This document shows, piece by piece, positions 36,424-43,727 of a stretch of DNA of 64,000 bases. Position numbers and translations under genes: made by a program. The stretch is from JOPF133 sp052144935 (GTDB taxonomy: Bacteria > Acidobacteriota > Terriglobia > Bryobacterales > Bryobacteraceae). Position 1 is the first letter of the stretch. Each line of letters starts with the position of its first letter. Below the pieces are notes generated by a model, which had not been told where the DNA came from, did not search any database, and was given only the letters and a program-made list of their open reading frames with translations. The stretch lies in assembly GCA_052144935.1 (NCBI GenBank), contig JBKQPR010000237.1:1-64000 (forward strand), read 5' to 3'.

Positions 36424-37146
36424 CTACGCGGCTTTGCGGATCAGCACCACGGTGATGTTGTCGGGACCGCCGGCCTCTTTGGCGGCCTCAATCAACTCGC
36501 GGCAGGCCTCTTCCAGGGGCGTGCCGTTGAGGCCGTCGCGCATGATGCGCTCCAGGCTGCGTGCGTCGATCACGCCGTGCAGCCCGTCGCTGCAGATCAG
36601 CACCAGCGCACTGGATTTGAGGGGCACCGAATAGTAGTTGACGGTGAGCGGCGCGCTGGCCCCGATGGCCATGGTGAGGACGTGGCGCATGGGATGGTTG
36701 CGCAAACTCTCCTCGTCCAGGCCCAGCGGCCGTCCGACCTCGTTCACCCAGGTCTGGTCGTCGGTAATCACACGGAAGCCATCGTCATCCAGGAGGTAGG
36801 CACGGCTGTCGCCGACGCTGGCGATGGAGAGGCCGGGATCCACTTCCAGAGCCGCCACCAGGGTCGTGCCCATGCCTTCCAGGCTGGGATCGCTGTGGGC
36901 CGCCTGGAGCACGCGGCGGTTGGCCGCTTCGACCGCCGAGAGAAGCACCTGGGAATCGCGGCGCTGCGCCTGCTGGATGGTTTCGGCCACGGTATCCACA
37001 GCCAGCCGCGAGGCGTGCTCGCCGGCTTTCGCCCCGCCCATACCGTCGGCGAGGACGAAGAGGCCGAGATCGGGATCGACCCGGCAGTAGTCTTCGTTAT
37101 TGGAACGGACACAACCTTTATCCGTCAACGCGCATGCTTCCAACAT
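36424..37146 (-). CDS. PP2C-family serine/threonine protein phosphatase
   Basis: 240 residues from the ATG at 37146, with GGGAGA upstream. All core motifs are present: DKGCVRSNNEDYC, FVLADGMGGAKAGEHAS with the metal-binding Asp, GMGTTLVAAL, IASVGDSRAYLL, LICSDGLHGVID and the terminal GGPDNITVVLI. It is a soluble stand-alone catalytic domain of the PrpC/Stp1 type, which normally reverses Ser/Thr kinase action. No kinase of that type is in the window. It is divergent from mqnP across 88 bp. Confidence 0.94.
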   Translation of the reverse strand: MLEACALTDKGCVRSNNEDYCRVDPDLGLFVLADGMGGAKAGEHASRLAVDTVAETIQQAQRRDSQVLLSAVEAANRRVLQAAHSDPSLEGMGTTLVAALEVDPGLSIASVGDSRAYLLDDDGFRVITDDQTWVNEVGRPLGLDEESLRNHPMRHVLTMAIGASAPLTVNYYSVPLKSSALVLICSDGLHGVIDARSLERIMRDGLNGTPLEEACRELIEAAKEAGGPDNITVVLIRKAA

Positions 37147-37234
37147 TCTCCCGGCTCCTTCACCCTGCGCCCCGCCGTGAGGCGCTCCCACATTGTATAA
37201 CCAAAGACGGGCGCTAAAATGGAGAGAATCCCCG
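37147..37234. promoter_or_regulatory. Divergent promoter region between the PP2C and mqnP genes
   Basis: On the plus strand TAAAAT (37214-37219) and GGAGAG (37221-37226) precede the mqnP ATG. On the minus strand TACAAT lies near 37194-37199 and GGGAGA sits before the PP2C ATG. The two genes could be co-regulated. Confidence 0.45.
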
Positions 37235-38119
37235 ATGATCTGGAAACGGTTGCGGTTGACGCTGGAGATGATCAAGTTCGAGCACTCGGTGTTCGCTTTG
37301 CCGTTCGCCCTCACCGGCGCGCTGCTGGCGATGCGCCAGGGCGGCGTGACCTGGCACGCGGCGGCCTGGAAGCTGGCCTGGATCGTGGTGGCCATGGTGG
37401 GGGCGCGCTCGGCGGCGATGGCGTTCAACCGGCTGGTGGATGCCTCGATCGACGGGCGCAATCCGCGCACGCGCATGCGGCACCTGCCGGCGGGCCTGCT
37501 GACGCGGGCCTTTGGCTGGGGCTTTGTAGCGGCGTCGGCGGTGGTGTTTTTTGCCGCGGCCTGGGCCTTGAATCCGCTGTGCCTGCGCCTCGCGCCGGTG
37601 GCGCTGGGGATAGTGCTGTTCTATTCCTTCACCAAGCGCTTCACCTCGTTTTCGCACCTGGTGCTGGGGTTCAGCCTGGGCATCGCGCCGGCGGCGGCGT
37701 GGATCGCCGTGCGGGGATCGCTGGACCCGCGCATCCTGTGGCTGACCGCTGCGGTGACCCTATGGACGGGCGGTTTCGACGTCATCTACGCCTGCCAGGA
37801 TTACGACTTCGATGGCGACGAGGGACTGTTCAGCCTGCCGCGCGCCATTGGGATTGCCGCGGCCCTGCGGGTGGCGCAACTCCTGCATGTGCTGATGATC
37901 GCGTGCCTGGCGGCCCTGGTGGCTTCCCTGCAGCTTGGAGCGCTGGCCATCGCGGGAATCGCGGCGGTGGCCGGGCTGCTCATCTATGAGCACCGCATGG
38001 TGAAACCGCACGACCTGTCGCGCGTGAACGCGGCCTTCTTCACCATGAACGGCTACGTCAGCGTGCTATTCTTTTTATTCTGGGCCGCCGATATTTTCCT
38101 GATCAAGCCGGGTGTGTGA
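37235..38119 (+). CDS. mqnP: UbiA-family prenyltransferase, probably MqnP of the futalosine menaquinone pathway
   Basis: 294 residues from the ATG at 37235, with GGAGAG 8 nt upstream. Eight to nine membrane helices are visible. The two aspartate-rich metal/diphosphate motifs of UbiA enzymes are NRLVDASIDGRNPRT and YACQDYDFDGDEGLFSLP. Substrate choice between 4-hydroxybenzoate and 1,4-dihydroxy-6-naphthoate cannot be read from the sequence. The next gene is mqnE, so attachment of the polyprenyl tail to the futalosine-route naphthoate is favoured. Product lies in the inner membrane. Confidence 0.85.
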   Translation: MIWKRLRLTLEMIKFEHSVFALPFALTGALLAMRQGGVTWHAAAWKLAWIVVAMVGARSAAMAFNRLVDASIDGRNPRTRMRHLPAGLLTRAFGWGFVAASAVVFFAAAWALNPLCLRLAPVALGIVLFYSFTKRFTSFSHLVLGFSLGIAPAAAWIAVRGSLDPRILWLTAAVTLWTGGFDVIYACQDYDFDGDEGLFSLPRAIGIAAALRVAQLLHVLMIACLAALVASLQLGALAIAGIAAVAGLLIYEHRMVKPHDLSRVNAAFFTMNGYVSVLFFLFWAADIFLIKPGV

Positions 38120-38134
38120 ACGAGAGAGGACGAA

Positions 38135-38228
38135 TTGGCCACAGATAAACACAGATGAACACAGATAAGCACAAAACCAAAAACTTCCTCTGTTTTATCT
38201 GTGTTCATCTGTGTTTATCTGTGGCCAA
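38135..38228. repeat. Perfect 34-bp inverted repeat (CACAGATGAACACAGAT family)
   Basis: 38135-38168 and 38195-38228 are exact reverse complements around a 26-nt loop. The arms repeat ACAGAT every 10 bases or so. It lies between mqnP and mqnE on the same strand and could attenuate read-through or stabilise the upstream message. Its start TTGGCC and layout recall the inverted repeat at 57378-57425. Confidence 0.85.
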
Positions 38229-38248
38229 TAATTCTTGGTTGTTGGCCT

Positions 38249-39367
38249 ATGCAAGTGGTGATTGAAGACGCGCGCCTGGGCGCGATTCGCGAGAAGGTGG
38301 AAGCCGGCCAGCGGCTGACGTTCGCCGACGGCGTGGCGCTCTACCGCAGCCACGATCTGCTGGCGGTGGGCTATCTGGCCAACCTGGTGCGCGAGCGGCT
38401 GCACGGCGACAAAACCTACTTCAACGTGAACCGGCACATCAACCCCACGGATGTCTGCGTGGCGAGCTGCCGGCTGTGCGCCTTCGGCAAGCGCGTGCGC
38501 GACCCCAAGGCCTATACCATGTCGCTCGAGGAAGTCTGGCATCGAGCGGGCGAAGGTTGGAGCGAAGCGGTCACCGAGTTCCACATCGTCGGCGGTCTGC
38601 ATCCCGAGCTGACCCTGGACTGGTATTGCGAGATGCTGCGCGGCCTGAAACAGCGTTTCCCGCAGGTGCATCTGAAGGCCTTCACGATGGTGGAGATCGC
38701 CTACCTGGCGCGGCGCACCAAAATCACCGCGCGGGAGACGCTGGAGCGGTTGCGTGCGGCGGGGATGGATTCGCTGCCGGGCGGAGGGGCGGAGATCTTC
38801 AACGAGCGCGTGCGGCGCATCATCTGCGATCACAAGATCGATGGCCGGGAATGGATCGAGACGGCCCGCGAGGCGCATCGGCTGGGGCTGCGGTCCAACT
38901 GCACGATGCTATACGGCCACATCGAAAACGAGGAGGACCGCGCCGACCACCTGGTGCGGCTGCGCGAATTGCAGGACGAGACCCACGGCTTCGTCACCTT
39001 CATTCCGCTGGCGTTCCATCCGGACAACACGGCGCTGCAACACATCGGCAAAACCACCGGCTTTGCGGACATCAAAAACATCGCCGTGGCGCGCCTGATG
39101 CTGGACAACATCCCGCACATCAAGGCCTACTGGGTGATGATGACGCCGCGGATTGCCCAGGTAGCGTTGCGCTTCGGAGCGGACGACATCGACGGCACGA
39201 TTGTGGAGGAGCGGATCTATCACGACGCCGGCGCCACCACCACGCAAGGATTGCGCCGCGCCGAGCTGCTGCAACTGATCCGCAAAGCCGGCCGCGAGCC
39301 GGTGGAACGAGACACGCTTTACCGGCCGGTGGAGCGCACCGAGTCTACGTTTACGGTGCTGGTGTAG
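38249..39367 (+). CDS. mqnE: Aminofutalosine synthase (radical SAM)
   Basis: 372 residues. The start is taken at the ATG at 38249. The radical SAM cluster motif is CVASCRLCAF (CxxxCxxC), within NVNRHINPTDVC, which marks MqnE rather than MqnC. HIVGGLHPELTLDWYCEML and DSLPGGGAEIFNERVR are also characteristic, and the protein ends ESTFTVLV. The enzyme joins S-adenosylmethionine to 3-[(1-carboxyvinyl)oxy]benzoate to give aminofutalosine. mqnP sits directly upstream; other mqn genes are not in the window. The last 81 codons are duplicated at 41053-41298. Confidence 0.95.
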   Translation: MQVVIEDARLGAIREKVEAGQRLTFADGVALYRSHDLLAVGYLANLVRERLHGDKTYFNVNRHINPTDVCVASCRLCAFGKRVRDPKAYTMSLEEVWHRAGEGWSEAVTEFHIVGGLHPELTLDWYCEMLRGLKQRFPQVHLKAFTMVEIAYLARRTKITARETLERLRAAGMDSLPGGGAEIFNERVRRIICDHKIDGREWIETAREAHRLGLRSNCTMLYGHIENEEDRADHLVRLRELQDETHGFVTFIPLAFHPDNTALQHIGKTTGFADIKNIAVARLMLDNIPHIKAYWVMMTPRIAQVALRFGADDIDGTIVEERIYHDAGATTTQGLRRAELLQLIRKAGREPVERDTLYRPVERTESTFTVLV

Positions 39368-39388
39368 CAGTACCAAAGCCCATTTCGA

Positions 39389-39394
39389 TATACT
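39389..39394 (+). promoter_or_regulatory. -10-like TATACT before the orphan antitoxin
   Basis: TATACT ends 6 nt before the ATG at 39401. The same sequence and spacing occur before the duplicate at 41319-41324, so the promoter was copied with the gene. Confidence 0.4.
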
Positions 39395-39400
39395 AGGCTC

Positions 39401-39583
39401 ATGGCAAAGGTTGTTCGCCCCGCAGATTCACCCGACCCAAATAAGCCCATTCCAGGACTGAAACCTCCGGTAGTGGACTTCGCCCCATTCGACGACGGTG
39501 ATCCCTCCGAAGTCGACGCCTTCATCAAGATGATTCGGGAACTTCGCCGGCATAGCCCGGCGGCTCGCACCGTGTATAATTGA
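39401..39583 (+). CDS. Orphan VapB-type antitoxin (upstream copy)
   Basis: 60 residues. The core IPGLKPPVVDFAPFDDGDPS and EVDAFIKMIRELR is shared with the antitoxin at 41331 (which has FAPYDDGDPS), but the first 15 residues differ. It is called an antitoxin only through its duplicate, which overlaps a VapC toxin gene. Here the homology stops near the end of the gene, and the toxin start codon is replaced by unrelated DNA, so this copy has no toxin. It could still bind the toxin or operator of the second copy. Confidence 0.65.
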   Translation: MAKVVRPADSPDPNKPIPGLKPPVVDFAPFDDGDPSEVDAFIKMIRELRRHSPAARTVYN

Positions 39584-39601
39584 TGTTGGCCGGGATGGCA
39601 A

Positions 39602-39886
39602 GTGGAAACCCTGGACAAGACCGCCTTTGTGCTCGCCTACGACAGGATCGTTGCCGCCTACGGCGAGCACCTACCATGTGGGGCCAAACTGAACCCTCCG
39701 CAACCGCTCTTCTTGCAGCCGGAACCATTCGAAGCGTGTTGGGCTGCCGAATGTCACCGCCAATACTGGAAGCCAGAGCGCTTGCTGATGGCGCTAATAG
39801 CTGAGTCGCATGTGTACACGGATGCCGACGACCTCAGAGCAACCATAAGCTCTGGCTGGCTGATGCCTCTATACACGCCTGCATGA
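39602..39886 (+). CDS. Hypothetical protein, 5' half of a possible split gene
   Basis: 94 residues from a GTG. It contains FVLAYDRIVAAYGEHLPCG, WKPERLLMALIAESHVYTDA and a C-terminal LMPLYTPA. The segment ALIAESHVYT resembles the start of a small phage or UDG-like family, but I cannot name it. The stop TGA overlaps the ATG of the next frame. Base composition is less GC-rich than in the surrounding core genes, in keeping with acquired DNA between the two mqnE ends. Confidence 0.45.
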   Translation: METLDKTAFVLAYDRIVAAYGEHLPCGAKLNPPQPLFLQPEPFEACWAAECHRQYWKPERLLMALIAESHVYTDADDLRATISSGWLMPLYTPA

Positions 39887-40176
39887 ATCCACGGTTTCCG
39901 TGGAACTCCAAAAAGCGCGACAGGCGCAGAAACATTGAGTGCTTTCCGAAGCTTTACAGGGAGGTCGTCAATGCCTCTTGGGCATACGTGCGTACCACAA
40001 TTAGTGGGGCACAGACGACATGGATTATCGGCAAGTGTGCTCGGGATGCCATCGAGGACTCATCTCTGGATAAATCGCGCTGGTTCTACCAGCCGGGAGC
40101 CGGACTGAACAAAGAAGCCAAGGCGATACAGGAAACGCAGCTTGCTCGGTTTCGGAGCGAGATCGCAAACCTATAG
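39883..40176 (+). CDS. Hypothetical protein, 3' half of a possible split gene
   Basis: 97 residues, starting at an ATG that overlaps the previous stop (ATGA). It reads FPKLYREVVNASWAYVRTT, TTWIIGKCARDAIED and ends KAIQETQLARFRSEIANL. GKxVxD/E-type ends such as IIGKCARDAIED suit a nucleic-acid-active fold, yet no family is certain. It is either a coupled partner or the rest of one frameshifted protein. Confidence 0.45.
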   Translation: MNPRFPWNSKKRDRRRNIECFPKLYREVVNASWAYVRTTISGAQTTWIIGKCARDAIEDSSLDKSRWFYQPGAGLNKEAKAIQETQLARFRSEIANL

Positions 40177-40210
40177 GCGCGTAGTTGGGCAGGCTATGGT
40201 GGAAAGCGCA

Positions 40211-40393
40211 ATGACCAAAGAAGAAAGCGAAGAACTGGACAGATATGCAAACGTTCAGGCGCAGGATGCTCTGCGGTATCACAACCCACCGCTTGACGAA
40301 TTGACGACTCGCAGCGTCGCAGAACACATTCGTGATGCATGGTTGGATGGATACCAAGCGGGGAAACGCTCGAACCGCGAGATTTCAAACTGA
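40211..40393 (+). CDS. Small hypothetical protein
   Basis: 60 residues from the ATG at 40211 (another in-frame ATG is at 40196). The acidic, soluble sequence includes TKEESEELDRYANVQAQDAL and VAEHIRDAWLDGYQAGKRS. The latter looks like a helical domain. It belongs to the accessory stretch between the mqnE duplications. No family was recognised. Confidence 0.4.
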   Translation: MTKEESEELDRYANVQAQDALRYHNPPLDELTTRSVAEHIRDAWLDGYQAGKRSNREISN

Positions 40394-40491
40394 CCTGCTA
40401 TGCTACCGGCCAGTGTGCTCCTCCCACCATCGCGTTTCGGTCGGCAGCCGCCTGCCACTCCAGAACAGACGGCCCGCACGCAACTTTTAGC

Positions 40492-40962
40492 TCATTGCCC
40501 CCAATTGCCGTGGTGCTTCGCGAAAGACTTTGAGGATTGGGGTGGGGGAATCCACGCAGTTCCGCATTGCATACAGATCCATCCATGGTCATACATCTCG
40601 GCCTTTTCTCTCCATTCTGGCTCTGCTCTCCGTTGGTCCAATATGCCGCCGGTGATCATGAAAATGCCTGCGATGGCCGCTATCAGCCCGAAGTCGGTAG
40701 TCTCGTTGAAAAAGCAAACTAACGCTATGAGCAAAAGGACACCCCCGCATCCGGCTGGAACCGCTCCCGATGGTGGAGGACCAGGAGTGAATTGAGCGGC
40801 CAGTTCACTCGTTGATTTGGTAGTTGCACCTCCCGCAGCTAAGGTTCCAGACGTGCTCGCCCCAACACCCGCTGAGGCAGCCGTTCCGGTCATCGAAAGA
40901 CACATGAGCTTAATGGTCTGAGTCCGTTCAGATCCACAGGTTGGACAACATGGAGCCTGCAT
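40492..40962 (-). CDS. Membrane protein with a split zinc ribbon
   Basis: 156 residues. CPTCGSERT opens the protein and CMQCGTAWIPP closes it, so the two CxxC halves of a zinc ribbon flank a Gly/Ala/Thr-rich stretch (about 25-60) and two hydrophobic helices (about 71-86 CGGVLLLIALVCFF, 92-107 LIAAIAGIFMITGGIL). Both ends would lie on the same side of the membrane and could form one zinc site. The role is unknown. It is the only minus-strand gene in the accessory stretch. Confidence 0.62.
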   Translation of the reverse strand: MQAPCCPTCGSERTQTIKLMCLSMTGTAASAGVGASTSGTLAAGGATTKSTSELAAQFTPGPPPSGAVPAGCGGVLLLIALVCFFNETTDFGLIAAIAGIFMITGGILDQRRAEPEWREKAEMYDHGWICMQCGTAWIPPPQSSKSFAKHHGNWGQ

Positions 40963-41052
40963 TTCCGGCTGGTTGTACTACAAAGCAACCCCCCACGCGC
41001 ATTCCCAACGCTTGCCATGAGCAATCCCCGATCCGGGAAGGCGCAGCTTCTC

Positions 41053-41298
41053 AGGGCCTACTGGGTGATGATGACGCCGTGGATTGCCCAGGTAGCCTTA
41101 CCCTTCGGAGCCGACGACATCGACGGCACGATTGTGGAGGAGCGCATCTACCACGACGCCGGCGCCACCACCACGCAGGGCTTGCGCCGCGCCGAGCTGC
41201 TGCAACTGATCCGCAAAGCCGGCCGCGAACCAATCGAGCGGGACACGCTGTACCGCCCGGTGGAGCGGACGGAGTCTACGTTTACGGTGCTGGTGTAG
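41053..41298 (+). pseudogene. Truncated duplicate of the mqnE 3' end
   Basis: From AYWVMMTPWIAQVALPFG to the end ESTFTVLV it matches the last 81 residues of mqnE with a few substitutions (for example LRFG to LPFG, EPVERD to EPIERD). The cluster cysteines and most of the barrel are missing, so it cannot be an enzyme. The identity continues through the following intergenic sequence into the antitoxin gene. Confidence 0.9.
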
Positions 41299-41503
41299 CA
41301 GCCCAAAGCGCATTTCGATATACTAGGCTCATGGCTAGGTTCGTCAACCCGAAAGATTTGCCTGATCGGGAGGTGTTCATTCCAGGCCTCAAACCCCCGG
41401 TAGTGGACTTTGCCCCATACGACGACGGCGATCCCTCCGAAGTTGACGCCTTCATCAAGATGATTCGGGAACTTCGCCAGCATAGCGCGGCGGCTCCGAC
41501 CGA
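41054..41503 (+). repeat. Diverged direct repeat of 39127-39570
   Basis: About 445 bp covering the mqnE end, the TATACT promoter and the antitoxin gene occur twice in the same orientation, about 1.93 kb apart. They differ by scattered substitutions and by a dissimilar block at the antitoxin N-terminus. Between them lie four or five small accessory genes. Confidence 0.9.
41319..41324 (+). promoter_or_regulatory. -10-like TATACT before vapB
   Basis: TATACT is followed by AGGCTC and the ATG at 41331. A leaderless start is possible, though AGG could act as a weak ribosome-binding site. Confidence 0.4.
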
Positions 41504-41513
41504 CGGCAGATGA
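41331..41513 (+). CDS. vapB: VapB-type antitoxin
   Basis: 60 residues. No DNA-binding motif is obvious at the N-terminus (MARFVNPKDLPDREVF). The acidic C-terminal part (FAPYDDGDPSEVDAFIKMIR) is the likely toxin-wrapping segment. The gene overlaps vapC by four bases (ATGA), the usual antitoxin-first arrangement. It is identified by position, size and pairing with a PIN toxin rather than by family match. Confidence 0.7.
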   Translation: MARFVNPKDLPDREVFIPGLKPPVVDFAPYDDGDPSEVDAFIKMIRELRQHSAAAPTDGR

Positions 41514-41911
41514 ACGTCCTGCTTCTCGATACCAACGCAGTGTCGATCCTGTTCAACCGTAACCATTCCCTTTGGCGGACGTGCACGGAGACCGTAGCGG
41601 GCTATGAGTTGGTGATTTCCTTCATGACTCGGGCCGAACTGTCACTGTGGCCTGCCGCCAACAACTGGGGAGTCACACGCCGTGCCGCTCTCGAACAGCA
41701 TACAGCGCTGTACCTGACGCTCTATCCCGATGAACCCACCTGCGCGATCTGGGCCGCCATTGTGGATCAATGCCGGCGTGGCGGCCAGTCGATCCAGACC
41801 GCGGATGCTTGGATTGCAGCATGTGCCCGTCAATGGGGCTGTCCGCTGGTGACCACCGATTTCAGAGACTTCTCTGCCGTAGAAGATCTGGACATCGTGC
41901 CGATTCGATAG
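41510..41911 (+). CDS. vapC: VapC-type PIN-domain toxin
   Basis: 133 residues. The PIN acidic residues are visible in MNVLLLDTNAVSILF, MTRAELSLWPA, IQTADAWIAACARQWG and PLVTTDFRDF. These coordinate magnesium for RNA cleavage; VapC toxins cut tRNA or rRNA. The start overlaps the antitoxin stop, so translation is coupled. All core residues are present, so it should be active. Confidence 0.92.
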   Translation: MNVLLLDTNAVSILFNRNHSLWRTCTETVAGYELVISFMTRAELSLWPAANNWGVTRRAALEQHTALYLTLYPDEPTCAIWAAIVDQCRRGGQSIQTADAWIAACARQWGCPLVTTDFRDFSAVEDLDIVPIR

Positions 41912-42013
41912 GGATCGACTAACCGAAGCTATCGATCCACACCTCCCGCACCCGTTTCACTGGATAACATTCGTGCCAACGAGCCCGGCCATTCTCCCCC
42001 AACGTTTGGACCA

Positions 42014-42781
42014 ATGACACCGTCTAATTGGGAGAGGTATGCCGATCTGCGAACAATTGCCGGCCTGATAGTTTGCGTCTCGGGGGCGGTTCACGCGCAG
42101 CCCGCGGCGGCCCCGCGATTTGAGGTCGCTTCGATAAAGCCGACCCCCGCAGATCAGTACAACGGGTCCTCCGGCATCACCACGGGTCATGACCGGCTCA
42201 CGGGGAGCCGCGTGACTCTGAAGCGCTGCATCATGGGCGCTTACGGAGTCGGTCCCAATCAGCTCGGGGGCGGACCGGCGTGGCTGGATTCCGACCGCTT
42301 TGAGATTGCCGCCAAGGCCGACCACCCGGTGGACGATGACGCCGCATTCATGGCGATGCTGCAGACCTTAATGGCGGAGCGATTCAAGCTTGCAATCCAT
42401 CGCGAGACCCGGACGATGGAGGCGCTGGTGCTGGAAGTCACCAGGAATGGACCGAAGCTCGAGAAGACCGAGGGCGGGGATTCCCATACCGATAGCAGCC
42501 ATGGGCGCATCGATGCCAAAGCCACTAACATGACCCTGTTCGCCCAGTTGCTGTCCCGCGCGGTGGGAGTGCCGGTTGTGAACGAAACTGGATTGGATGG
42601 TGCCTTCAATTTCAAGCTGGAGTGGTCCCCCGAAAGCGACAAGCCGGGGGAGAACGCGATGGACAGTGGGCCTTCCATCTTCGCGGCGCTCCAACAGCAG
42701 CTTGGGTTGCGCCTGCAATCGCGGAAGACACCTGTAGAAGTGCTGGTGATCGACCACGCGGAAAGACCCTCGGAAAACTAG
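42014..42781 (+). CDS. TIGR03435-family (DUF3738) exported protein
   Basis: 255 residues. After a signal-like stretch (GLIVCVSGAVHAQPAAA) comes the family hallmark RFEVASIKPT. Further characteristic blocks are LKRCIMGAYGVGPNQLGGGP, LMAERFKLAIHRETRTM, VVNETGLDGAFNFKLEW and SIFAALQQQLGLRLQSRKTP. The family is highly amplified in Solibacter-type Acidobacteriota, often near BlaR1-like sensors. The function is unknown. Its presence is the main taxonomic clue in the window. The exosortase gene starts 64 bp downstream. Confidence 0.95.
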   Translation: MTPSNWERYADLRTIAGLIVCVSGAVHAQPAAAPRFEVASIKPTPADQYNGSSGITTGHDRLTGSRVTLKRCIMGAYGVGPNQLGGGPAWLDSDRFEIAAKADHPVDDDAAFMAMLQTLMAERFKLAIHRETRTMEALVLEVTRNGPKLEKTEGGDSHTDSSHGRIDAKATNMTLFAQLLSRAVGVPVVNETGLDGAFNFKLEWSPESDKPGENAMDSGPSIFAALQQQLGLRLQSRKTPVEVLVIDHAERPSEN

Positions 42782-42833
42782 AAGCCGGTGATGCATGGTG
42801 CTCCCGCGGGGATCGGGCGCGCGGCGGGGTTGC

Positions 42834-42839
42834 TATGAT
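42834..42839 (+). promoter_or_regulatory. -10-like TATGAT before the exosortase gene
   Basis: TATGAT ends 6 nt before the ATG at 42846. There is no Shine-Dalgarno. It fits a leaderless transcript. Confidence 0.45.
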
Positions 42840-42845
42840 GAGCTA

Positions 42846-43727
42846 ATGGCTCCCACGCTGGAGAAAGCTGCGCCGCCCCTGCGTTCGTGGTCCAAAGCGG
42901 CCTGGTTCGGACTGCTGCTGATCGCCTGCTACGCGCCGATCCTGCGCGCGCTGGTCTACGCCTGGCTCCACAACGAGGACATGGGCCACGGGTTCTTCGT
43001 TCCGCTGGTGGCCGGCTTCATCGTCTGGCAGCGCCGGGAGGAGTTATTCTCGCTCAAGCCCGAGCCGAACTGGTGGGGTCTGGCGGTGGTGCTCGCGGGC
43101 GCGCTGCTACTGGTCGTCGCCACGTTGGGCGCGGAGGTCTTTCTGGCGCGGGTCTCTTTTGTGGTCACCTTGACCGGCGTGGTGTGGACGCTGGGCGGCC
43201 GCCCATTTCTGAAAAAGCTCGCCTTCCCGCTGTTTCTGCTGCTTTTCATGATGCCGATCCCCTCGGTGATCTATACCCGCATCACGTTCCCGCTGCAGTT
43301 ACTCGCCAGCCGCCTGGCGGAGGGCGCCTTCACGGTATTCTCGATCCCGGTCTTGCGGGAAGGCAATGTGCTGGAGCTGCCGAGCCAGAAGCTCGACGTC
43401 GTGGAAGCTTGCAGCGGCATACGGTCGCTGCTCTCGCTCACGTTTCTGGCCCTGGTGTATGGGCACTTCTTCGAGAGGAAGAACTGGATTCGCGTGGCTC
43501 TGTTCTTCTCGACGGTGCCCATCGCCATTCTGGCCAATGCCGGGCGGGTGACGCTGACGGGCTTGCTGTCGCTGGTGAATCCAGCCTTTACCGAAGGCGC
43601 GCTGCACGAGACCATGGGCATGGTCACGTTCTTTCTGGCGCTGATCATTCTGATCGCATTCCACCAATTACTGGTGAGGGTTGCCCGATTCCAGGCCAGG
43701 AGGCGCCCCGGTGAACTTCCCCGGTAG
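42846..43727 (+). CDS. Exosortase (PEP-CTERM-type sorting protease/transpeptidase)
   Basis: 293 residues with about eight membrane helices. The catalytic triad of the family is present: Cys in VVEACSGIRSLLSL, Arg in LANAGRVTLTG and His in ALHETMGMVTFF. The N-terminal loop DMGHGFFVPLVAGFIVWQRR is also typical. Exosortases are thought to cleave PEP-CTERM-like sorting signals and move proteins to the outside, often with exopolysaccharide production. No PEP-CTERM protein or polysaccharide operon lies in the window. It overlaps the epsI start by 17 bases. Confidence 0.95.
   Translation: MAPTLEKAAPPLRSWSKAAWFGLLLIACYAPILRALVYAWLHNEDMGHGFFVPLVAGFIVWQRREELFSLKPEPNWWGLAVVLAGALLLVVATLGAEVFLARVSFVVTLTGVVWTLGGRPFLKKLAFPLFLLLFMMPIPSVIYTRITFPLQLLASRLAEGAFTVFSIPVLREGNVLELPSQKLDVVEACSGIRSLLSLTFLALVYGHFFERKNWIRVALFFSTVPIAILANAGRVTLTGLLSLVNPAFTEGALHETMGMVTFFLALIILIAFHQLLVRVARFQARRRPGELPR

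Noticed and set aside
41053..41298. A second functional mqnE-like gene
   Set aside because: It covers only the last 81 residues and lacks the radical SAM cysteines.
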